The notes below the pieces were generated by a model. That model saw only the letters and a program-made list of their open reading frames with translations. It did not search any database and was not told the DNA's origin. The position numbers were made by a program, and so were the translations under genes. Below, one piece after another: positions 58,657 to 64,000 of a stretch of DNA of 64,000 nucleotides; positions within the stretch are counted from its first letter, which is position 1, and each line of letters opens with the position of its first letter. Origin of the DNA: Bacteroidota bacterium (GTDB lineage Bacteria; Bacteroidota; Bacteroidia; NS11-12g; UBA955); assembly GCA_030834125.1 (NCBI GenBank), contig JAURFW010000009.1, positions 27,450 through 91,449 of the forward strand, read 5' to 3'.

Positions 58657-58664
58657 CAAAGATA
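58657..58664 (-). promoter_or_regulatory. TAnnTTTG box before the Nudix regulator gene
   Basis: TATCTTTG on the minus strand, 12 bases before the ATG at 58644; perfect -7 match. It is 53 bases from the candidate operator. Confidence 0.45.
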
Positions 58665-58717
58665 AAAAATTAAACAAATTTGAAAAAATGCAAATAAATA
58701 AATCGCTATGCTGAACA

Positions 58718-58734
58718 AGTGTTTTTTTGACACT
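58718..58734. promoter_or_regulatory. candidate operator for the Nudix regulator
   Basis: AGTGT-N7-ACACT, a 17-base inverted repeat in the divergent gap between the regulator and the sugar operon. It covers the TTTG taken as the -33 element of the sugar operon, so a bound repressor would block RNA polymerase. The arms are only five bases long. Confidence 0.4.
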
Positions 58735-58755
58735 AAAGGAATTTACATTATATTG
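58726..58755 (+). promoter_or_regulatory. candidate promoter of the GH65 operon
   Basis: TTTG at 58726-58729, then exactly 19 bases, then TATATTG (58749-58755), an imperfect -7 box. The first gene starts 56 bases further on. Confidence 0.4.
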
Positions 58756-58811
58756 CGAAACATTTTTACACCTTATTGTAAGAAGTACTATAATTATTAA
58801 TTAAAAATATT

Positions 58812-59669
58812 ATGTTGTTAGTAGCAGATAGCGGTAGTACCAAATGCGATTGGATCTTCACAGATGGAGAAGAAAATAGAATAACATTCCACACGATGGG
58901 ATTTAATCCATTCTTTCACTCAACAGAATTAATAGAATCAGAGATTAGGAAAAATGAAGAACTAGCGAAGATAGCCCCAATGGTGGAGCATGTATTTTTT
59001 TACGGTGCTGGAGCTTCATCAAAAGACAGAAACGTAATTGTTGAAAAAGCGCTAAGAAACATTTACACTAATGCCAATGTGATAGTTGATCATGACCTTA
59101 ATGGAGCTGTTTATGCTACTTGCGGCGATGAACCTGGAATTTCTTGTATTATGGGTACAGGTTCTAATAGTTGTTACTTCGATGGTAAAGATATTCATGA
59201 AGAAGTTCCCGCGTTAGGGTACGTTTTAGGTGATGAAGCAGGTGGAACCTTCTACGGTAAAGAACTTCTGCGCATGTTCTTGTATAATGAGCTTCCCGAG
59301 AAAGTGCACAATGCATTGGTAGAGCGCTATCACTTAACTAAAGAGGAAATCTTTGAAAATGTATATAACAAACCTAATCCAAATGTTTATTTGGCATCGT
59401 TCATGCGTTTTTTAAGCGACAACCGAGATAGCAAATGGGTTAGAGACTTTATCTACAATGGATTCAGCAAGTTTATTAATATTCATATTTGGAAATATGA
59501 AATGCATAAAGATGTACCTGTTCACTTTGTTGGTTCTGTTGCTTATCACTTCCAAGAATTGTTAAAAGAAGCATGTAAAATACACCGTTTAAATATTGGT
59601 GTAATTACTCGCGAGCCCGTGTTAAACTTGGTAGAATACCATTTAAATAAACTGAAAGTTAAAGCATGA
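58812..59669 (+). CDS. BadF/BadG-type sugar kinase (N-acetylglucosamine kinase-like)
   Basis: 285 residues with the ASKHA ATPase fold. Phosphate loop DSGSTKCDW (5-14) and the second loop MGTGSNSCYFDG near 116 are visible. Family members in Bacteroidota are usually named N-acetylglucosamine kinase. Its place before beta-phosphoglucomutase and a GH65 phosphorylase suggests that here it phosphorylates the glucose released by phosphorolysis; this is inference. It overlaps the next gene by ATGA. Confidence 0.85.
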   Translation: MLLVADSGSTKCDWIFTDGEENRITFHTMGFNPFFHSTELIESEIRKNEELAKIAPMVEHVFFYGAGASSKDRNVIVEKALRNIYTNANVIVDHDLNGAVYATCGDEPGISCIMGTGSNSCYFDGKDIHEEVPALGYVLGDEAGGTFYGKELLRMFLYNELPEKVHNALVERYHLTKEEIFENVYNKPNPNVYLASFMRFLSDNRDSKWVRDFIYNGFSKFINIHIWKYEMHKDVPVHFVGSVAYHFQELLKEACKIHRLNIGVITREPVLNLVEYHLNKLKVKA

Positions 59670-60304
59670 TTAGAGGAATAATCCTCGACCTAGATGGGGT
59701 CATTTGTGACACAGCTGGTTTTCATTATTTAGCTTGGAAAAGACTGGCTGCAGATTACGGTTATACACTGATAGAGGGAGATAATGAAGCACTAAAAGGC
59801 GTTTCTCGTACAGATTCATTAAAATTCATTTTAGGAAAGGCGAATACTCAATTATCTGAGGACGATTTTAAAATTGACCTACAGAGAAAGAATGAGTGGT
59901 ACTTAGAATATGTAAAGCAAATGGATGAAACTCATTTGCTACCAGGTGTAACTAAATTTTTCAGAATTGCCAAGTACAAAGGTATTCCCCTAGCATTAGG
60001 TTCAGCCTCAAGAAATGCCGCATTGGTGTTATCTAAGGTTGGATTACTGAGTGCTTTTGATGCAATAGTAGATGCCAACCAAGTAGTTAATGGCAAACCA
60101 CATCCAGAAACTTTTTTAAAAGCAGCCGAAATGTTAAATATGGCAGCTCATGAATGTATAGTTTTTGAAGATAGTATAAGCGGAATACAAGCAGCAAAGA
60201 CAGCAGAAATGTTTTCTATAGGTGTAGGAAACCCAAGCGAATTAGAATGGGCCGATGAATTCGTAAGTTCTTTAGGTGAATACGATTTTCACCATTTCGA
60301 GTAA
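59666..60304 (+). CDS. pgmB: beta-phosphoglucomutase
   Basis: HAD-superfamily phosphomutase, 212 residues. Catalytic Asp8 and Asp10 are in LDLDGVICD; the cap domain with LKGVSRTDSL and the late VFEDSISGIQAA follow the beta-PGM pattern. It turns beta-glucose 1-phosphate into glucose 6-phosphate. That substrate is exactly what the downstream inverting GH65 phosphorylase makes. Confidence 0.93.
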   Translation: MIRGIILDLDGVICDTAGFHYLAWKRLAADYGYTLIEGDNEALKGVSRTDSLKFILGKANTQLSEDDFKIDLQRKNEWYLEYVKQMDETHLLPGVTKFFRIAKYKGIPLALGSASRNAALVLSKVGLLSAFDAIVDANQVVNGKPHPETFLKAAEMLNMAAHECIVFEDSISGIQAAKTAEMFSIGVGNPSELEWADEFVSSLGEYDFHHFE

Positions 60305-60341
60305 ACCATTATTTTTACGAAATCTTAATATTAGATAAGTA

Positions 60342-62648
60342 ATGATTCAATACTTCAAAGCAGATCCGTGGAAAATTATTGAGGATGGATTCAATCCTGA
60401 CATGAATGAAATTGCCGAAAGTATTTTCAGTATTGGTAACGGGATGATGGGCCAACGAGCCAATTTAGAAGAAGATTTCACAGGTAAGAGTTTGCAAGGC
60501 ACCTACGTTGGTGGTGTTTACTATCCAGATAAAACGCGTGTTGGTTGGTGGAAAAACGGATATCCAGAATATTTTGCTAAGGTTTTAAATAGCACTTATT
60601 GGAGTGGATTAAATCTGTTTATTAATGGCGAAATAGTAGATCTATCAAAGGTAAGAATCGAATCATTCTACAGGGAGTTAGATATGTTCAATGGTGTTTT
60701 AAACCGCCGTTCAGTAATTAATCTTAAAAATGGAATTAATGTAAACATCGAGTCTACTAGATTTTACAGCCTTGTAAATAAAGAATATTCAGCACTTCGT
60801 TACCGGTTCAAAACAGATAGGGATTGCGCCATTGAATTAACGAATAACATCGATGGCAATGTAGTTAACAAAGACAGCAATTACGACGAAAGCTTTTGGA
60901 ACGAAATTTCACAAGAAAGCCGTGAAAATGAGATGTTGGTTGCTGTAAAAACCAAAAAATTAGATTGGTTACTTGCCACTGCTTGTGTTTCAGAATTATT
61001 GATTGATGGAGAAACATTTTCCGGACAACGTATAAACTCCACAACAAGAAAATTCGCACAATCAAAATATTCATTCGATGTAAAAGCGAACCAAGAAGTA
61101 ATATTAGTTAAACATGTAATTACTTCGAGTAGCTTCCATCACCCTGAAGAAACGGTAATCTCTCACGCTCAGAATGCGGTAAATAAAATGTCCGCATCAA
61201 GTTTCGAGAACCATCTTGAGATGAGCAGCAAAGCATGGAATGCTAAATGGGAAATGTCTGATGTTACCATTCAAGGAGATGTATCTGCACAACAGGCTTT
61301 AAGATATAACATTTTCCAATTACATCAAACCTATTGCGGCGATGACCCACGTTTAAATATTGGGCCGAAAGGTTATACTGGAGAAAAATATGGAGGAAGT
61401 ACTTACTGGGATACCGAGGCTTATTGTCTGCCTTTCTTTTTAGTTTCTAGTCCTTCTAAGATATCCAAGCAATTATTAATATACAGGTATAAACAGCTGG
61501 ATAGAGCCATTGAAAATGCTGCTAAACTAGGATTTAAAAATGGCGCGGCATTATATCCGATGGTTACAATGAACGGTGAAGAATGTCATAATGAATGGGA
61601 GATTACATTCGAGGAGATTCACAGGAATGGAGCCATAGCATACGCCATTTACAACTACATTCAACATACAGGTGATAGTGGATATTTATTAGAAGGTGGA
61701 CTTGAAGTACTTCTTGGTATTGCTCGTTTCTGGGCACAGCGTGTTCACTGGTCCGAGAGAAAACAACGTTATGAAATGCACGGTGTTACAGGTCCGAATG
61801 AATATGAAAACAACGTAAATAACAATTGGTATACTTCTTACATTGCCATGTGGTGCTTAAAGTATACCAAACACTGTTTGCAAGAATCGCAAAAATTATT
61901 CCCTCAAATTTTTGGAGAAATTGCAAAAAAGACCAATCTAAATGTTGTCGAGGAAACAAAACAATGGAACCATATCACAGAGAACATATATCTTCCATTT
62001 GATGAGGAAGAGCAAGTTTTTGTGCAACATGATGGATTCATGGAAAAGGAGTTAATTCCAGTTAACAAATTAGAAAGTGAGAATCGCCCACTAAATCAAA
62101 AGTGGAGTTGGGATAGAATTTTACGAAGTGTATATATAAAGCAGGCCGATGTGCTTCAAGGATTATATTTCTTTGAGGATGATTTTGATATGGATACGCA
62201 CCAGAGAAATTTCAACTTTTACGAGCCATTTACAGTTCATGAAAGTTCATTAAGTCCTTGTGTGCACAGTATTTTAGCTGCTAAAATAGGCAATATGGGA
62301 AAAGCCTATGAAATGTATTTGAGAACTGCTAGATTAGATCTTGATAATTATAATAACGACACCGAAGATGGATTACACATAACATCTATGGCGGGAAGTT
62401 ATTTATCTGTGGTACAAGGTTTCGGAGGCTTAAGGGTTAAGGAACAAACACTACACTTAAATCCAGTATGTCCGAAAGAATGGGAATCCTATTCGTTTAA
62501 AATACTAATAAAAAATGACCCGTTGGAAGTTAAAGTAGATCACGATAAAACGACTATCCGAAATTTAGGAACAAAACCAGTAGATATAATTATACAAGAG
62601 AAACAAATTTCAGTATTACCTGAAAACACATATTCTCATCAAAATTGA
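60342..62648 (+). CDS. GH65 disaccharide phosphorylase (maltose/trehalose/kojibiose type)
   Basis: 768 residues, normal for GH65 phosphorylases. The general acid is Glu487 in TGPNEYEN, the same motif as in Lactobacillus brevis maltose phosphorylase. The phosphate-binding Ser-Ser is in HESSLSPCVHS near 640. An N-terminal beta-sandwich precedes the (alpha/alpha)6 barrel. It has no signal peptide, so it acts in the cytoplasm on imported or endogenous disaccharide. Which disaccharide cannot be read from sequence. It completes a pathway with pgmB and the kinase. Confidence 0.92.
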   Translation: MIQYFKADPWKIIEDGFNPDMNEIAESIFSIGNGMMGQRANLEEDFTGKSLQGTYVGGVYYPDKTRVGWWKNGYPEYFAKVLNSTYWSGLNLFINGEIVDLSKVRIESFYRELDMFNGVLNRRSVINLKNGINVNIESTRFYSLVNKEYSALRYRFKTDRDCAIELTNNIDGNVVNKDSNYDESFWNEISQESRENEMLVAVKTKKLDWLLATACVSELLIDGETFSGQRINSTTRKFAQSKYSFDVKANQEVILVKHVITSSSFHHPEETVISHAQNAVNKMSASSFENHLEMSSKAWNAKWEMSDVTIQGDVSAQQALRYNIFQLHQTYCGDDPRLNIGPKGYTGEKYGGSTYWDTEAYCLPFFLVSSPSKISKQLLIYRYKQLDRAIENAAKLGFKNGAALYPMVTMNGEECHNEWEITFEEIHRNGAIAYAIYNYIQHTGDSGYLLEGGLEVLLGIARFWAQRVHWSERKQRYEMHGVTGPNEYENNVNNNWYTSYIAMWCLKYTKHCLQESQKLFPQIFGEIAKKTNLNVVEETKQWNHITENIYLPFDEEEQVFVQHDGFMEKELIPVNKLESENRPLNQKWSWDRILRSVYIKQADVLQGLYFFEDDFDMDTHQRNFNFYEPFTVHESSLSPCVHSILAAKIGNMGKAYEMYLRTARLDLDNYNNDTEDGLHITSMAGSYLSVVQGFGGLRVKEQTLHLNPVCPKEWESYSFKILIKNDPLEVKVDHDKTTIRNLGTKPVDIIIQEKQISVLPENTYSHQN

Positions 62649-62677
62649 ATCAAAAGAAAATTATCTTTGAATTCGCT

Positions 62678-62709
62678 AAAAAAAAGGCCGGTTTTCACCG
62701 GCCTTTTTT
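62678..62709. terminator. bidirectional terminator after the GH65 operon
   Basis: Stem GGCCGG (62686-62691) and CCGGCC (62698-62703), loop TTTTCA, flanked by eight A and six T. It can end the GH65 operon and the convergent gene at 62725-63195. Confidence 0.88.
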
Positions 62710-62724
62710 GTTCATCAAGTTTTA

Positions 62725-63195
62725 TTAATAAATTCTGTATAATAAAATATTGTAACCCGTTTTTGAGTTTCCAGAAATGGTAACCTCACCATCTAATAAT
62801 GTACTCCCTTTAGCCTCGTTTGTTAATTTATCAAACATAGCATCAACAATATAGTAACAACCAATAAAATTCTCATGCCCTGGGAAAATCACCTGTACTT
62901 TTGAAAACCCTCTAGGAGTATTACATGACATAATTGTAGTATTATTTGATGTAGGAAGTGGACCTAATACAGGAATTCCTAATGCTGCATTACTAGAAGA
63001 AGGTTTAACATCTACTTTATTACCTTTAAAAGTATCTTTATAATCTAAATCAATTTTTACATCTTTAATAGTAATTCTTTTACCGTCATATGAGGCAGTA
63101 TTAGATACAAAATCTGATGAACTTACAATGGAAGATTGAGAATAGCTTGATGCGATTAGCATTATGCTTGCGGTAATTAAAAGTATCTTTTTCAT
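62725..63195 (-). CDS. hypothetical exported protein, possible OB-fold
   Basis: 156 residues with a clear signal peptide (1-19, cut near SYS/QS). SDFVSNTASYDGKRITIKDV resembles the opening of small periplasmic OB-fold proteins (x-NPxxYxGKxVxVxG), and the protein is beta-rich throughout. Two cysteines lie in the mature part (MSCNTP and FIGCYY) and could pair. Family and function not recognised. Single gene with a terminator behind it. Confidence 0.6.
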   Translation of the reverse strand: MKKILLITASIMLIASSYSQSSIVSSSDFVSNTASYDGKRITIKDVKIDLDYKDTFKGNKVDVKPSSSNAALGIPVLGPLPTSNNTTIMSCNTPRGFSKVQVIFPGHENFIGCYYIVDAMFDKLTNEAKGSTLLDGEVTISGNSKTGYNILLYRIY

Positions 63196-63317
63196 AGTGT
63201 AAAATTTAAAGGTGTACTAAATTATATTCAAATGTCGTGCCATAAATTAAAAAATCAAATATTAATAATGCTAGCTCACCAAGCAGTACTTTAATCTTAA
63301 ATTATATAAATTGCAAA

Positions 63318-63755
63318 GTGGAAAAGTTAAAATATATTTTACGTTTATTAATAGCAGTACTTGCAGGTTCAATAGTTGGTGCTACGATAAATATGTCAAT
63401 TATCCTATTGCAGCCATTAACTATTCCATTGCCTGAAGGTACAGATGTCAGCAATATGGATTCTTTGGCCAAAGCAATGCCCAATTTTCAAATAAAACAT
63501 TTTGTAATGCCTTTTCTTGCTCATGCATTAGGAACATTGGTCGGTGCTTTTGTAGCTTCAATTATTTCTAAAAATTCCAAGCAAATCTCAGCATTAATAA
63601 TCGGAGGAATATTTTTAATGGGTGGAATCGATATGGTTCGACAACTACCATCACCGGTCTGGTTTAATATTTTAGATTTAGTCGGGGCTTATTTTCCAAT
63701 GGCAATAATGGGATACTATTTTTCCATAATAGCCCTGAACAAAGTAAGCCGTTGA
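63318..63755 (+). CDS. hypothetical four-pass membrane protein
   Basis: 145 residues, with membrane segments at about 6-30, 62-84, 90-108 and 118-140. The loop after segment 1 carries acidic residues and VSNMDSLAKAMPNF. I do not recognise the family. The start is a GTG at 63318, as no ATG precedes segment 1. It ends only 15 bases before the SAM-II-like leader. Confidence 0.55.
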   Translation: MEKLKYILRLLIAVLAGSIVGATINMSIILLQPLTIPLPEGTDVSNMDSLAKAMPNFQIKHFVMPFLAHALGTLVGAFVASIISKNSKQISALIIGGIFLMGGIDMVRQLPSPVWFNILDLVGAYFPMAIMGYYFSIIALNKVSR

Positions 63756-63770
63756 TAGTTCTCTAATAAC

Positions 63771-63894
63771 GTGCTACCTATTGCTTTCTCCCCAATCTAT
63801 AGATATGAGCTGCCAATTGGGCACAGTTTCCCTATGGAGAAGTACGAACTTCTCCCTCAACAATTATTACAAGCACTAAATAAATGTGCTAATT
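63771..63894 (+). ncRNA. SAM-II-like riboswitch with enlarged loop (candidate)
   Basis: P1 pairs GTGCT (63771-63775) with AGCAC (63872-63876). ACC-TATTGC follows P1 on the 5' side, as ACCGUAUUGC does in SAM-II. Eleven bases TAAATAAATGT after P1 and then GCTAA (63888-63892) match the SAM-II 3' part. TTGC (63781-63784) can form the pseudoknot with GCtAA, leaving one U free as in the SAM site. An 87-base insertion between TTGC and P1 contains two hairpins: CCCAAT/ATTGGG and the 8-bp GGAGAAGT-ACGA-ACTTCTCC (63836-63855). Long-loop SAM-II variants are described in Bacteroidota. It stands 47 bases before a start codon. Confidence 0.65.
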
Positions 63895-63941
63895 AATATT
63901 TTAAACATTGATATAACTTTTGGTGTTTTAACTTTAGAATT

Positions 63942-64000
63942 ATGCGAACTGAAAAATTACTTGCCCTGCGCAGTAAGATATTAATAGATGATGAAAAAAG
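63942..64000 (+). CDS. start of a gene cut by the window edge, possibly methionine/SAM related
   Basis: Nineteen codons from the ATG at 63942 (MRTEKLLALRSKILIDDEK) run open to the end. Too short to assign. The SAM-II-like leader predicts a gene for methionine, homocysteine or SAM metabolism; that is inference only. Confidence 0.5.
   Translation, partial: MRTEKLLALRSKILIDDEK

Overview
This window is an AT-rich chromosomal segment of a Bacteroidota bacterium. It probably belongs to the Flavobacteriia or a related class, but I cannot place it more finely from sequence alone. The evidence is two proteins with type IX secretion signals (a type A sorting domain at 3530-6152 and a gliding-motility-type C-terminus on the 2.8-kilo-residue protein at 46715-55132), a SusC-like/TonB receptor, Bacteroidota-typical families (DUF2851, an OmpA protein with thrombospondin-3 repeats, a degenerate ABC-F protein), promoter-like TAnnTTTG boxes and near-absence of Shine-Dalgarno sequences. 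MurE carries the meso-diaminopimelate motif DNPR and dapF is present, so the wall is Gram-negative, DAP-type peptidoglycan.

Layout. 1-834: start of a periplasmic HtrA/Deg protease, cut by the window edge. 965-3466: ECF sigma factor, membrane anti-sigma candidate, then dapF. 3530-7920: secreted Asp-box (BNR) repeat protein, lipoyl synthase, a hypothetical envelope protein. 8121-23359: a complete division and cell wall (dcw) cluster, mraZ-rsmH-ftsL-ftsI-murE-mraY-murD-ftsW-murG-murC-ftsQ-ftsA-ftsZ, mostly overlapping genes, headed by three perfect MraZ boxes and closed by a terminator. 23352-35019: mixed metabolic and envelope genes, nearly all on the minus strand (glycosyltransferases, MFS exporter, Fe-S CCG protein, stress protein, SprT-like protease, L-2-hydroxyglutarate oxidase, Zn efflux, OdhB). 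35116-41236: OmpA-like, DUF423, TonB receptor, large zinc metalloprotease. 41410-41483: tRNA-Arg(ACG) with its own promoter and terminator. 41651-45122: a phosphate module (porin plus PiT-PhoU fusion) with an 11-nt phased Pho-box-like array upstream. 45536-55132: CapA-like protein and the giant PKD-repeat protein. 55464-58644: FKBP lipoprotein, ABC-F ATPase, Nudix-winged-helix regulator. 58812-62648: a disaccharide phosphorolysis operon (sugar kinase, beta-phosphoglucomutase, GH65 phosphorylase) divergent from that regulator. 62725-64000: two hypothetical proteins, then a structured leader that strongly resembles a SAM-II riboswitch with an enlarged loop, then the first 19 codons of a gene that leaves the window.

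The most interesting items are: the giant adhesin-like protein whose second half is 14 related ~85-residue units, each with a conserved cysteine pair; the SAM-II-like leader at 63771-63894; the phased Pho-like boxes; the ABC-F protein in which one of the two composite ATP sites is degenerate on both faces; and the degenerate Nudix regulator next to a sugar phosphorylase operon with a candidate operator over the -33 element. All family names rest on reading motifs by eye; no database search was possible.
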